From NCBI GenBank assembly GCA_025363455.1, contig JANYDW010000010.1:37193-101192 (forward strand): a stretch of 64,000 nucleotides of DNA, in the 5' to 3' direction. Every line of letters begins with the position of its first letter. Position 1 is the first letter of the stretch. Made by a program: the position numbers and the translations under genes. This document shows, piece after piece, positions 46,018 through 54,710 of this stretch. Source of the stretch: Oleiharenicola sp. (lineage in GTDB: Bacteria > Verrucomicrobiota > Verrucomicrobiia > Opitutales > Opitutaceae). The notes under the pieces are model-generated. The model had not been told where the DNA came from and ran no database searches. It worked only from the letters and a program-made list of their open reading frames with translations.

Positions 46018-46200
46018 ATGCCCATCGACTACAACTTCGAGCATACGCCCCATTTTCGCGACCTCACCCGTACCAGCCTCGTGCTGCTGAAACAGCCGAT
46101 CGTGAGGTCCATCGCCAAGCTGCGCCGCCTCCGCTCGGGGCAGTCCGTGCCCGAGGGGCCGGTCGTGCGCAGCGCCAAAACTTTCGCAGGAGTCCACTGA
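46018..46200 (+). CDS. 60-residue basic ORF between mraY and murD
   Basis: 60 codons from the ATG at 46018 (MPIDYNFEHTPHFRDLTRTS...), with a basic middle (IAKLRRLRSG) and no membrane span. It follows the 43-residue membrane ORF by 18 bases, in the same direction, and precedes a palindromic repeat. High GC at third codon positions and the compact spacing support a real gene. No family is recognised. Confidence 0.5.
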   Translation: MPIDYNFEHTPHFRDLTRTSLVLLKQPIVRSIAKLRRLRSGQSVPEGPVVRSAKTFAGVH

Positions 46201-46279
46201 CAGGTTCTTTATACCAACAATCGGAACCTTACCTTTATTTCTGTCAGCGGACACCTGCTTTTCCTTTCTAAAAAACAAC

Positions 46280-46390
46280 CCACTCGCACCCCGCCCCTCC
46301 GGGCACCCCTTTTCCTAGAGGGGATTTTCGCCTGCCAAGGCTTGCTTCCCCTCTATCAAGAGGGGTGGCGCAAACCGCCGGGGTGTGTTT
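46280..46390. repeat. palindromic repeat, family CACACCCCG-CACCCCTCTTGATAGAGGGG (copy 2)
   Basis: Outer arms CACCCCGCCCCTCCGG / CCGCCGGGGTGTG with inner CCCC...AGAGGGG and CCCCTCTATCAAGAGGGG hairpins. It lies directly upstream of murD, so near that the murD frame can be read back into it. Confidence 0.9.
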
Positions 46391-46406
46391 GCCCGATTCC
46401 CCCCTG

Positions 46407-47675
46407 ATGATTCCCGCCCCGCCCGCCCCCTTTCCCGCGCTCCTGGCTCGCCCCGTCGCCGTTCTCGGCGCGGGCGTGAGCGGGCAGGGCGTGCTTGCGT
46501 TGCTGGGGGCGGTAGGGAGCCAGGGCGTGCTTTACGACGAAAGGGCGGAGAATGCGAAAAGGCATTTCAGCGCCGCCACGGCCGCCGGCCATGGCCTGGT
46601 GGTCTTTAGCCCGGGCTTTGCGCCAGATCATCCGTGGCTGGCGGTGGCGCGCGCCGCTGGCTGCACCTGCGTGGGTGAACTGGATTTTGCTTCCCTCTTC
46701 TGGCGGGGCGACGTGGTCGCGATCACTGGTACCAACGGCAAGACCACACTCACTGAATACCTGGCCCATGCGCTCACTGCCGTCGGCCGGCCGGCGGGAG
46801 CGACCGGCAACGTCGGCTACCCGTTCAGCCGCTTCGTGGTCGAGCAGACGGGACGCGCGGACGTCGCCGTGTGCGAAGTCAGTTCATTTCAGGCCGAGAC
46901 CCTGCAGTACTTGCGGCCGTCCGCGACGCTTTGGACCAATTTTGCCGAGGATCACTTGGAAAGGCACCCCGGGATGGCGGCCTATTTTTCGGCCAAGTGG
47001 CGCCTGGTCGAACGCACTCCGCCCCGCGCTGTCATGGTAGGAACGTCTGTGCACAACTCGCCCTACATTTCCGGCCGCATTTTGTCTGACTCGGCCCGTC
47101 TGATGACGGAGGGCAGGCCGGCCGATGTCCGGCTATCCGGCTCCCCATTTGCCAGCTATCCCCAGCGGGAAAACTTCGTGCTCGCGGCTGCCTGGTGGCA
47201 GCATGCCGGGCTGCCGGAATCCGCTCTTTATGCGGCGGCGCAGTCCTTCCAGCTTGGCCAGCACCGGCTAAGCCCGGTCGGAGAGAAGCGCGGCGTGACC
47301 TTCTGGAACGACTCCAAGGCCACCAACTTCCATGCGGTCGAAGCGGCGCTGGCCACCTTCGCCGGACCGGTGCTCTGGATCGGGGGTGGCAAAGCGAAGG
47401 GCGGTGACCTGGCCGGTTTCGTGCGCCGCATCGCCCGCCACATCCGCCATGCCTTTCTGCTCGGCGAAACCTCGTCCGCGCTCACCGGCTACTGTCGTGA
47501 AGCTCAGGTTCCGGCCTCGGCCTGCGCGAGTCTGGCTGATGCGGTCCACGGGGCCTTCGTGATGGCGTCGACGGGCGACCACATCGTGCTCAGTCCGGGG
47601 TTTGCCAGCTTCGACATGTTTCGCGGCTACGACGATCGTGGCCGGCAGTTCCAACACCTTGTGGAAAACCTGTGA
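46407..47675 (+). CDS. murD: UDP-MurNAc-L-Ala:D-Glu ligase
   Basis: 422 residues from the ATG at 46407. A GTG at 46365 is in frame but its 14 extra codons are palindromic repeat DNA, so it is rejected. The N-terminal Rossmann-like domain (VAVLGAGVSGQGVLALL) binds the UDP substrate, the ATP loop TGTNGKTT is at 107-114, and WNDSKATNFHAVEAAL is the conserved MurD block in the C-terminal half. It adds D-glutamate as the second residue of the stem peptide. Confidence 0.95.
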   Translation: MIPAPPAPFPALLARPVAVLGAGVSGQGVLALLGAVGSQGVLYDERAENAKRHFSAATAAGHGLVVFSPGFAPDHPWLAVARAAGCTCVGELDFASLFWRGDVVAITGTNGKTTLTEYLAHALTAVGRPAGATGNVGYPFSRFVVEQTGRADVAVCEVSSFQAETLQYLRPSATLWTNFAEDHLERHPGMAAYFSAKWRLVERTPPRAVMVGTSVHNSPYISGRILSDSARLMTEGRPADVRLSGSPFASYPQRENFVLAAAWWQHAGLPESALYAAAQSFQLGQHRLSPVGEKRGVTFWNDSKATNFHAVEAALATFAGPVLWIGGGKAKGGDLAGFVRRIARHIRHAFLLGETSSALTGYCREAQVPASACASLADAVHGAFVMASTGDHIVLSPGFASFDMFRGYDDRGRQFQHLVENL

Positions 47676-47728
47676 ATAACCCTGTTTTTTAGATAGCAAA
47701 TCTCCAACCTCAGCCCTCATATACCGCC

Positions 47729-48688
47729 ATGAAAATCCTCCAGATATTCGGAGCAGTTGTCGCCGTGCACCTGCTCGCGTTCATCTTCATTTTCGCCAGC
47801 CCTGGCTGCCAGTCCGGCCCGCGCACGATGCCGACGCCCGACGCCACGGTGCCGACTTCCTCTTCTGTCGCCGAGACCGCTCCGGCCTACAATTCCTCCG
47901 CGGTCAATCCCCAGCCGGTTGACCTCGGCACGCCAGCCGGCAGTTACACGCCGGTCTCGCTCTCAAGCCACGCCACGCCGACGCGCCCGGGTTCGGCGGC
48001 CGCCGTGGTGGTCACGCCCGCCAAGACCGTGGAAAATGTCGCCCCGGTCTCGACCTACACCGTCGAGCGCGGTGACAGCCTGTGGAGCATTGCCAAGAAA
48101 AACGGATTGAGTGTGTCTGAGTTGGCCAAGGCCAACAGTCTTCCTACCGGCACGGCTCTCAAGCCAGGCCGCAAGCTGATCATCCCCGGCAAGGTCGGCG
48201 CCGCGTCGAAGGAGCACACCGCCGTTCCGCCCGCCGGCATGTCCCTGCCCGCCGAGAAGACGGCGATGCCGCCCCGTCCCGCCGGCGGCGAAGTGGTCAA
48301 GCACACCGTGCAAGTCGGCGAAAGCCTCGGCGTGATCGCCCGCAGATACCAGGTCAACCCGGGCGAACTGGCCGCGGCCAACAACATCACCGATCCCTCC
48401 AAGATTCGGGCCGGCCAGCAACTCGTCATTCCGGGCGGCAAGGTCGTGGCCGGCAAAGCCCCGAGTGCTGCGGGGTCCAAGGGTTCATCCCCCGCCAAGC
48501 CGGCGAGTGACGCCGCGGGCAAGCCCGCCGAGGCAGCCGCCCCGGCGGACAAGAACGCCGGACCGCACTTTGATCTCTCCCCGCCACCTCCGGGCCAGGA
48601 CCTCGACTCCGGCTTGAAGCCCGCCGAGACGGAAGTTCCGACCATCAAGGTGGAGGAAGCCAAACCCGCCGCTCCCGCGAAAAAATAA
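47729..48688 (+). CDS. LysM-domain envelope protein
   Basis: 319 residues. The N-terminus (IFGAVVAVHLLAFIFIFASPGC) is a signal or anchor with a lipobox-like end. Two LysM domains follow, TYTVERGDSLWSIAKKNGL...LIIPG (about 108-152) and KHTVQVGESLGVIARRYQV...LVIPG (about 190-235), joined by Pro/Ala-rich linkers, with a long disordered Ala/Pro/Lys tail. LysM binds peptidoglycan glycan chains. Its place between murD and ftsW suggests a septal-wall or envelope-anchoring function; no catalytic domain is present. Confidence 0.88.
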   Translation: MKILQIFGAVVAVHLLAFIFIFASPGCQSGPRTMPTPDATVPTSSSVAETAPAYNSSAVNPQPVDLGTPAGSYTPVSLSSHATPTRPGSAAAVVVTPAKTVENVAPVSTYTVERGDSLWSIAKKNGLSVSELAKANSLPTGTALKPGRKLIIPGKVGAASKEHTAVPPAGMSLPAEKTAMPPRPAGGEVVKHTVQVGESLGVIARRYQVNPGELAAANNITDPSKIRAGQQLVIPGGKVVAGKAPSAAGSKGSSPAKPASDAAGKPAEAAAPADKNAGPHFDLSPPPPGQDLDSGLKPAETEVPTIKVEEAKPAAPAKK

Positions 48689-48703
48689 GTCATCACCGAT
48701 GTC

Positions 48704-48750
48704 TTGTCATTCTGAGCGGAGCATCCGGGGTGGGCGTTGCTTTTCACACC
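48704..48750. repeat. half copy of the TCATTCTGAGCGGAG repeat
   Basis: TTGTCATTCTGAGCGGAGCATCC (seen from 48706) matches one arm of the palindromic element at 56948-57043. No matching second arm is seen here. It lies in the LysM-ftsW gap. Confidence 0.55.
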
Positions 48751-48838
48751 GACGCCAAGTGTCGCCGCTGGGGCAAGCGGCGGCCACCTTGATCCTGGCT
48801 GAAGCCTTGCTGCCGCAATCCTGACGTTTCGTTACACC

Positions 48839-50002
48839 ATGGTGAGCTCGACGAGCGCTGTTCTTCCCCGCCGACCCCTCACGATCACCCCCGCGAGTGT
48901 CATCGTGGTCTGCGTCGCCGCGCTGGTCTCGATCGGACTGGTGGTGCTTTTCAGCGCGAGCTCGCCCATCAAGGGCGGGCCCTACGCTTATCTCTGGAAA
49001 CAATTCATCTTTCTTGCGCTCGCGATTGGCGCGGGGTGGGTGGTCGCCATCGCTGACCTCGAACAGCTGCGCAAATTCGCCTGGGTCGCCGCGGGCATCG
49101 CTCTGTTTTTCCTCGTTTTGGTTCTCATCCCCCACCTGGGCATCACGGTCAAGGGCAGCCGCCGGTGGCTCGGTTTCGGGAGTGTGCGCCTGCAGGTGTC
49201 GGAATTCGCCAAGGTCGCCCTCGTCTTCTCCCTCGCCCACTACCTCGCGCTCAACCAAAGCCGGCTGCACGACTTGTGGCGTGGATTTGTCATCCCCGCA
49301 GCCTGGACCGGACTTTTCGCCGTGCTCGTGTTGGCCGAGCCTGATTTCGGCACGGCATTTTTGCTCGGCTCCATCGGCATGATTCTGCTCTTCCTCGCCG
49401 GGGCGCGCTTGAAGTTCCTCCTGCCGTCGATCGGGACCGCGCTGCTCGCCTTTGGCCTTCTGGTCCTGAACAATCCCGTGCGGCTGCGTCGCATCACCTC
49501 GTTCATGGACATCGAGGCCAACCGCGGGGATGGCGCCTACCAGCTCTGGCAGGCCATCCTCGCTTTCGCGGCGGGCGGCGTGGACGGCGTCGGGCTCGGT
49601 CAGGGCCGTCAGCAGAATTCATTCCTGCCCGAGGCGCACACGGATTTCATCTTTGCCATCATGGGCGAGGAGATGGGCCTCATCTTCACTCTGCTGGTGG
49701 TCGCGCTGTTCGTGACGATCTTCGTGGCCGGGCTGATGCACGTGCGCCGTGCGCCCAACCTTTTCCAGTTCCTGCTCGTGACGGGCTCGCTGCTCCTCAT
49801 CTGCCTGCAGGCGATCATCAACCTTGGCGTCGTCACCGGCATGCTGCCGACGAAGGGCATGTCACTGCCGTTCATCAGCGCCGGCGGCTCCAACCTCCTG
49901 CTGATGGGCCTGCTGGTCGGCATCATCATCAACAGCCAGCGCACTTGGGAACGACCCAAGCCGCTCGTACGCCGGCGTGCGCTGACGGAGGTGATCGCGT
50001 GA
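48839..50002 (+). CDS. ftsW: SEDS-family septal peptidoglycan polymerase
   Basis: 387 residues, about ten membrane spans. It polymerises lipid II at the septum in partnership with FtsI. SEDS motifs include KGSRRWLGFGSVRLQVSEFAK, LLVLAEPDFGTAFLL with its conserved acidic residue, IMGEEMGLIFTLL and GMLPTKGMSLPFISAGGSNL. Position between murD and murG distinguishes it from RodA. The C-terminus is followed by a palindromic repeat before murG. Confidence 0.95.
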   Translation: MVSSTSAVLPRRPLTITPASVIVVCVAALVSIGLVVLFSASSPIKGGPYAYLWKQFIFLALAIGAGWVVAIADLEQLRKFAWVAAGIALFFLVLVLIPHLGITVKGSRRWLGFGSVRLQVSEFAKVALVFSLAHYLALNQSRLHDLWRGFVIPAAWTGLFAVLVLAEPDFGTAFLLGSIGMILLFLAGARLKFLLPSIGTALLAFGLLVLNNPVRLRRITSFMDIEANRGDGAYQLWQAILAFAAGGVDGVGLGQGRQQNSFLPEAHTDFIFAIMGEEMGLIFTLLVVALFVTIFVAGLMHVRRAPNLFQFLLVTGSLLLICLQAIINLGVVTGMLPTKGMSLPFISAGGSNLLLMGLLVGIIINSQRTWERPKPLVRRRALTEVIA

Positions 50003-50009
50003 ATGCGGA

Positions 50010-50090
50010 AAGTAACAAGTTCCAAGGGACAAGTAACAAGAAGGGGCCGGACTGGTCGTCTTGTCACGTGCCACTTGTCACCTGTCGCTT
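50010..50090. repeat. palindromic repeat, family AAGTAACAAG (copy 2)
   Basis: Arms 50010-50040 and 50060-50090 are imperfect inverted copies of AAGTAACAAGT...CTTGTCAC type, with AAGAAGGGGCCGGAC at the centre, shared with 2598-2668. It separates ftsW from murG and ends 18 bases before the murG start. Confidence 0.85.
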
Positions 50091-50108
50091 TTGCCCGGAG
50101 GGCGAACC

Positions 50109-51239
50109 GTGAGCAGCTTCATCATCGCCTGCGGCGGCACCGGTGGCCACCTCTCGCCCGGCATCGCGCTGGCCGAGGCCTTGCTCGCCCGCGATCACAA
50201 GGTCACGCTGCTGATCAGCCACAAGAAGGTCGATGCCCGCCTGAGCGAGAAGTACCCGCTGCTCACCTTTGAACGCGTGCCCGGTGTGGCTTTCAGCTGG
50301 CGACCGGATGCCCACCTGCGCTTTCACTGGCATCAGCTCCAGGGCCTGTTCTTCAGCCTCGCGCTCATCCGGCGGGTGAAGCCCGATGCCATCGTTGGCT
50401 TCGGCGGCTTCACCAACGCGGGGGTTGTCCTGGCCGGCCGGATTAGGCGCGTGCCGGTCGCCCTGCACGAGGCCAACCGCATACCCGGACGCGCCATCCG
50501 TGTTCTCTCGCGTTTCGCCAAGCGACTTTATCTGCCGCCTGGCGTCCGGCTCCCGGGCCGGCTCGGTCTCATGGTCCGCCATACCGGCTTGCCGGTACGA
50601 ACCGAGATCGTCCGCCTCTCCCGGGATGAGGCCCGGGCGCGTCTCGGTGTCGATCAGTCGCAGAAACTGCTCGTCGTGCTTGGCGGCAGCCAGGGCTCGG
50701 GTCCACTCAACCAGTGGGTCGAGCAGAACCTCCCATCGCTCGCGCAGGAGGGCGTCCAGGTCTGGTGCGTCACCGGCCTCGACAAGGGCGAGCGGAGCGT
50801 CCGCGAATTCCCGGGCAAGAGCGGCGCGGTCGTCCGCGCCTGGCGTGAGCAGTTTTCCGACCGGATTGGCGTGCTCATGTCGGCGGCCGACCTCGTGCTC
50901 AGCCGCGCCGGCGCCGGCACGCTGGCCGAGCTCGTGCGCTGTGAGACGCCGGCCATCCTCGTGCCCTATCCTTACGCGGCCAATGACCACCAACGGGCCA
51001 ACGCCGCTTATTTCGAGCAGCAGGGCGGCGGGCTGGTCATCGCCGAGAGCGCACGGGCTGGCCTGCAGCAGGAGATCCTGGACGTGGTTTTCAGCGACTG
51101 GCTGCTGAACAAGTTTCGCACCAACCTCCGGCGCATGTCCGAGGAAAACTGTATCGACAACCTGGCGCAGGACCTTGAGGCGCTGGCGAACGGCACGCCG
51201 CCGCCGCGCCAGCTGCGTGCCGCGCTCCAACCCGTATGA
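50109..51239 (+). CDS. murG: UDP-GlcNAc:lipid I N-acetylglucosaminyltransferase
   Basis: 376 residues from the GTG at 50109; the frame is open from 50061 but those codons belong to the repeat. It adds GlcNAc to lipid I on the cytoplasmic face, giving lipid II. The N-terminal glycine-rich loop is CGGTGGHLSPG (8-18), GFGGFTNAGVVLAGRIRRVP is the second G loop, and LSRAGAGTLAEL then LVPYPYAANDHQRANA bind UDP-GlcNAc. Its TGA overlaps the next ATG. Confidence 0.96.
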   Translation: MSSFIIACGGTGGHLSPGIALAEALLARDHKVTLLISHKKVDARLSEKYPLLTFERVPGVAFSWRPDAHLRFHWHQLQGLFFSLALIRRVKPDAIVGFGGFTNAGVVLAGRIRRVPVALHEANRIPGRAIRVLSRFAKRLYLPPGVRLPGRLGLMVRHTGLPVRTEIVRLSRDEARARLGVDQSQKLLVVLGGSQGSGPLNQWVEQNLPSLAQEGVQVWCVTGLDKGERSVREFPGKSGAVVRAWREQFSDRIGVLMSAADLVLSRAGAGTLAELVRCETPAILVPYPYAANDHQRANAAYFEQQGGGLVIAESARAGLQQEILDVVFSDWLLNKFRTNLRRMSEENCIDNLAQDLEALANGTPPPRQLRAALQPV

Positions 51240-53641
51240 GCGAAAAACTCCCTCCCGGTGGAACGCGGCCTCCGGACGCTTTTTTAGGGTCTACGCCTGT
51301 CCCGGCGTGTCCGGAGGCCGCGCTCCCCCTTGTTTTCGGCCTCGCGGCTGAGCGCCTCCACCTGATCGGCGCGGGCGGTATGGGCCTCGCGCCACTCGGT
51401 CTTTATCTCACACAACTCGGCTTCCGCGTCAGCGGTGAGGACGATGGGTGGAATCCTGCCGTGCGGGAATTGCTGGAGCGCGCGGGCGTGACCGTCACAG
51501 CTGCCGGAGCGCTACCGGATGACGTCCAGCTGGTGGTTTACTCCTCGGCGGTGGCGATCGCGCACGATTCGCGCCGGCGGGCGTCGGCCCGTGGGCTGCC
51601 CCAGGTCCGGCGAGGCGAGATGCTGGCCGAGGTGGTCAAGGGGAAAAAACTTGTTGCGATCACCGGGTCACACGGGAAGACGACCACCACGGCGATGCTG
51701 ATCACCGCATTGCAGCGGGCGCAGTTTCCGTGTGGCTGGATTTTGGGCGGGCTCTTCAACGACGATGCCCTGCCGCCGGCGCAGGCCGGCGCGGGTGACT
51801 GGGTCGTGGCGGAGGTGGATGAGAGCGACGGTACGATCGACCGCTTCAGCCCCGAGGTGACGGTCATGGTCAACCTCGACTGGGACCATGCCGACCATTA
51901 CCCGAAGCTCGCGGACCTCGAGACCGCCTTTGCCGCGCTGCTGGCCCGGACCCAGGGTTCGGTTTTCCTCAGCGACGCCTGCCAGTTGTCGTCGCGGATC
52001 GCGGCCCGCGGGGGATTGACGGCTCCCGTCCACACCTTCGGCCGCACCGGGGAATACCAAAGTAACCTATTAGGTTACAAGTCGCCGGGCTTGACCCTGG
52101 CTTTGGGCGGCAAGTTTTTGATCAAGGAAGCCAAGGTCCGGAGCCAGGGCGAATTCAACGCCATCAATGCCGGGGCGGCGCTCGCGGTGGCGCAGCACCT
52201 CGGCGCCGCGATCGAGACCGACTCCCTGGCCGATTTTTGGGGCGTGCGCCGTCGCCAGTCGGTGCTCCACGCTTCCAGCATCCGCATCTACGAGGACTAC
52301 GCGCATCATCCGACCGAGATCCGGGCTTTGCTCGCCAGCCTGCGCCGGGATGCAACGAGCCGGCTCGTGGTCGTGTTTCAGCCCCACCGCTACACCCGCA
52401 CCGCGCAATTCAAGACTGAGTTCGCGGCTGCGCTTGCCGGGGCGGACAATCTTTTCCTGATGGATGTGTATGCCGCGAGCGAATCGCCCGTCGCCGGCGG
52501 TACCACGGCCGACATCTACGCCGAGTTGAAGAAATCCGGCGTGGCCGACCACGTGACCTACCTGCCGGGCAACGACGCCGGCTTGTTGCACGCGTTGCAG
52601 GCCGGGCTCAAACCCGGCGACACGCTCGCCTTTGTCGGTGCGGGCGACATCGAGCAGACGGCGCGGCAGTTTGTCGCCCGCCTCAAGGCTACGGAGCTGC
52701 GCGAGGCGGCGTGGAATGATTTTCTCACCGCCACCCGGGTCCGGCTCTCGCCCGAGACCAAATTGCTGGAACACGAGGTGCTCGCCCCGAAGACCACGAT
52801 GCGCGTCGGCGGCCCGGCGCGCGTGTATGCCGAGCCGGCGACCACCGCGGACTTGCAGGCGCTCCTGCACGAAGCCAGCCGGTTGAAACTGCCGGTGCTG
52901 TTGCTCGGACGCGGCTCCAACCTTATCATCCCTGACGCAGGCGTGGATGGGCTCGTCCTCAGCCTCGGCCATGGGAACTGGCAGAAGTTTGAACCCCGGC
53001 CGGACGGGCGCATCTGGGCCGGGGCAGGCCTGCGGTTGAAGAATCTGTGCGGGCTTGCCACCAAAGCCGGCCTGAAGGGCTTCGAGTTTCTCGAGGGAAT
53101 CCCGGGTTCGGTCGGCGGTGCGCTGCGCATGAACGCCGGGGCGATGGGTGGCTGGATGTTTGACGTGGTCGAGGAGGTCCAGCTGATGACCATGGCTGGC
53201 GAGGTTCGGACGATGAAGAAGGCCGAGATGCACGTGGACTACCGCCATTGCTCCGAACTCCAAGAGGCCATCGCGCTCGGGGCATGGCTGAGGCCGGCGG
53301 CCAGCGCGCTGGCGGACGACATCCGCCGGCAGATCGACGTTTACCAGAAGAAGCGCGTGGAGTCCCAGCCGCGTGAGCCGAGCGCCGGCTGCATTTTCAA
53401 AAATCCGTCGGGCACCTCCGCCGGCCGCCTCATTGACGAGACTGGGCTCAAGGGCGAGCGGGTAGGGGACGCGGAGGTCTCGACCGTCCACGCCAATTTC
53501 ATCGTCAACCGCGGCCACGCGACCAGCGCCGATATCATCGGGCTGGTCAAAAAAATCCGCGCCCGGGTGAAGAGCGCGCGCGGCGTCGATCTCGAGCCCG
53601 AGGTCATGCTGTATGGTAGCGATTGGAAAGAAGTGCTATGA
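51236..53641 (+). CDS. murC: MurC-MurB fusion: UDP-MurNAc:L-alanine ligase and UDP-enolpyruvoyl-GlcNAc reductase
   Basis: 801 residues. Residues 38-487 are MurC (HLIGAGGMGLAPLG, ATP loop GSHGKTTT at 144-151, YEDYAHHPTEI). Residues 505-801 are MurB (TTMRVGGPARVYAEP, LGRGSNLIIPD, GIPGSVGGALRMNAGAMGG, GCIFKNPSGTSAGRLID, catalytic-type Glu at 788). The general acid, serine in E. coli MurB, is Cys719, a known variant. MurB makes UDP-MurNAc and MurC uses it, so consecutive steps are joined in one chain. Residues 8-31 come from an in-frame palindromic repeat. The ATG overlaps the murG stop (ATGA), so the insert is translated. Confidence 0.95.
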   Translation: MSEKLPPGGTRPPDAFLGSTPVPACPEAALPLVFGLAAERLHLIGAGGMGLAPLGLYLTQLGFRVSGEDDGWNPAVRELLERAGVTVTAAGALPDDVQLVVYSSAVAIAHDSRRRASARGLPQVRRGEMLAEVVKGKKLVAITGSHGKTTTTAMLITALQRAQFPCGWILGGLFNDDALPPAQAGAGDWVVAEVDESDGTIDRFSPEVTVMVNLDWDHADHYPKLADLETAFAALLARTQGSVFLSDACQLSSRIAARGGLTAPVHTFGRTGEYQSNLLGYKSPGLTLALGGKFLIKEAKVRSQGEFNAINAGAALAVAQHLGAAIETDSLADFWGVRRRQSVLHASSIRIYEDYAHHPTEIRALLASLRRDATSRLVVVFQPHRYTRTAQFKTEFAAALAGADNLFLMDVYAASESPVAGGTTADIYAELKKSGVADHVTYLPGNDAGLLHALQAGLKPGDTLAFVGAGDIEQTARQFVARLKATELREAAWNDFLTATRVRLSPETKLLEHEVLAPKTTMRVGGPARVYAEPATTADLQALLHEASRLKLPVLLLGRGSNLIIPDAGVDGLVLSLGHGNWQKFEPRPDGRIWAGAGLRLKNLCGLATKAGLKGFEFLEGIPGSVGGALRMNAGAMGGWMFDVVEEVQLMTMAGEVRTMKKAEMHVDYRHCSELQEAIALGAWLRPAASALADDIRRQIDVYQKKRVESQPREPSAGCIFKNPSGTSAGRLIDETGLKGERVGDAEVSTVHANFIVNRGHATSADIIGLVKKIRARVKSARGVDLEPEVMLYGSDWKEVL
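51257..51326. repeat. palindromic repeat, family GGTGGA-CGCGGCCTCCGGAC (copy 2), inside murC
   Basis: Arms 51257-51279 and 51305-51326 pair through the perfect core CGCGGCCTCCGGAC / GTCCGGAGGCCGCG. It matches copy 1 at 25194-25264. It lies wholly within the murC-murB frame (codons 8-31), keeps the frame open and encodes a Pro/Ala-rich stretch ahead of the first MurC strand. Confidence 0.9.
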
Positions 53642-53649
53642 ACGACCAA

Positions 53650-53758
53650 CCCACACACCCCGCCCTGTCGGGCACCCCTCTTCATAGAGTGGATTCCCGC
53701 AGCGTGGATCAGTTTCCTTCTATCATCAGGGGTGACGCGCAGCGCCGGGGTGTGTTTG
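53650..53758. repeat. palindromic repeat, family CACACCCCG-CACCCCTCTTGATAGAGGGG (copy 3)
   Basis: Outer arms CACACACCCCGCC / CGCCGGGGTGTGTTTGTG with inner, more degenerate CACCCCTCTTCATAGAGTGG and CTTCTATCATCAGGGGTG segments. It occupies the gap between murC-murB and ddl. Confidence 0.88.
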
Positions 53759-53777
53759 TGCGCGGGAGGACCGACCC

Positions 53778-54710
53778 ATGACTCTTCCCACCATCGCCGT
53801 CCTGGCCGGAGGCACTTCCCCCGAACGCGAGGTCTCGCTCGGCTCGGGCAAGGCCGTGGCGCTGGCCATGGCCTATTCGTTTCCCACGCAGTTTTTCACG
53901 GTGGACCGCGACGCTCTGCCCGAAGGGCTCGACCCGGCGCGCCAGGTGATCTTCTCGACCCTGCATGGCGTGTTTGGCGAGGACGGCGGCATGCAGTCGT
54001 TGCTTGATGCAGCCGGTTTCGCTTATTCGGGCTGTGACGCCAAGGGCAGCGACCTATGCTTCGACAAGTGGCGCACCCGGCAGAGTGTCTCGGCGATGGG
54101 CGTGCAGGTGGCGCCGGGGCGGCATTTCTTGGCCAACAGCAAACCCACTGCCGCGACGCTGGCGTCTGAACTCGGCGAACAGGTCGTGCTCAAGCCCAAC
54201 CGGCAGGGCAGCAGCGTCGGCCTCCAGATCGTTTCCTCCCGGGCCGGGCTCGAGATCGCCCTCAGCGGCATCCGGCAGGGTGATTGGGTCGCGGAGAAAC
54301 GCATCGTCGGACGCGAATTGACGGTCGGCCTGCTGCGGGGCCGGGCCATGGGCATCGTGGAGATCGTGCCCAAGTCCGGCGTCTTCGACTACACCAGCAA
54401 GTACACCAAGGGACTGACCGAGTACCTTGCCCCGGCCAAGTTGTCCGACGAGACTGCGTCAGCAGTGCGGACGGCGGCCGAGACGGCATTCGCGGCCTGC
54501 GGCTGCCGCGACTATGTCCGGATCGATTTCATGCTCTCCGCCGAGGGTGAGCTGTATTTGCTGGAAATCAACACGCTGCCCGGCATGAAGGAGACGAGCC
54601 TGCTGCCGATGAGCGCGCGATGCGTGGGGTTGGATTTCGTGGCGCTTTGCCGCGAACTGGTTGCTCCCGCCATAACCCGCTTCTCGCCGGCCGCCGCCTT
54701 GCCCAGATGA
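53778..54710 (+). CDS. ddl: D-alanine:D-alanine ligase
   Basis: 310 residues. It is an ATP-grasp enzyme that makes the D-Ala-D-Ala dipeptide used by MurF. Family features are VLAGGTSPEREVSLGSGKAVA, HGVFGEDGGMQSLLD, KPNRQGSSVGLQIV, GRELTVGLL and the C-terminal RIDFMLSAEGELYLLEINTLPGMKETSLLP. It is DdlB-like by its place in the dcw cluster. Its stop overlaps the ftsQ start as ATGA. Confidence 0.95.
   Translation: MTLPTIAVLAGGTSPEREVSLGSGKAVALAMAYSFPTQFFTVDRDALPEGLDPARQVIFSTLHGVFGEDGGMQSLLDAAGFAYSGCDAKGSDLCFDKWRTRQSVSAMGVQVAPGRHFLANSKPTAATLASELGEQVVLKPNRQGSSVGLQIVSSRAGLEIALSGIRQGDWVAEKRIVGRELTVGLLRGRAMGIVEIVPKSGVFDYTSKYTKGLTEYLAPAKLSDETASAVRTAAETAFAACGCRDYVRIDFMLSAEGELYLLEINTLPGMKETSLLPMSARCVGLDFVALCRELVAPAITRFSPAAALPR

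Noticed and set aside
46365..46406. Upstream GTG start for murD adding 14 codons
   Set aside because: These codons are the right arm of a palindromic repeat; ATG at 46407 gives the family-like N-terminus.
52070..53518. 482-codon minus-strand frame opposite murC-murB
   Set aside because: Antisense shadow of a verified fusion enzyme.
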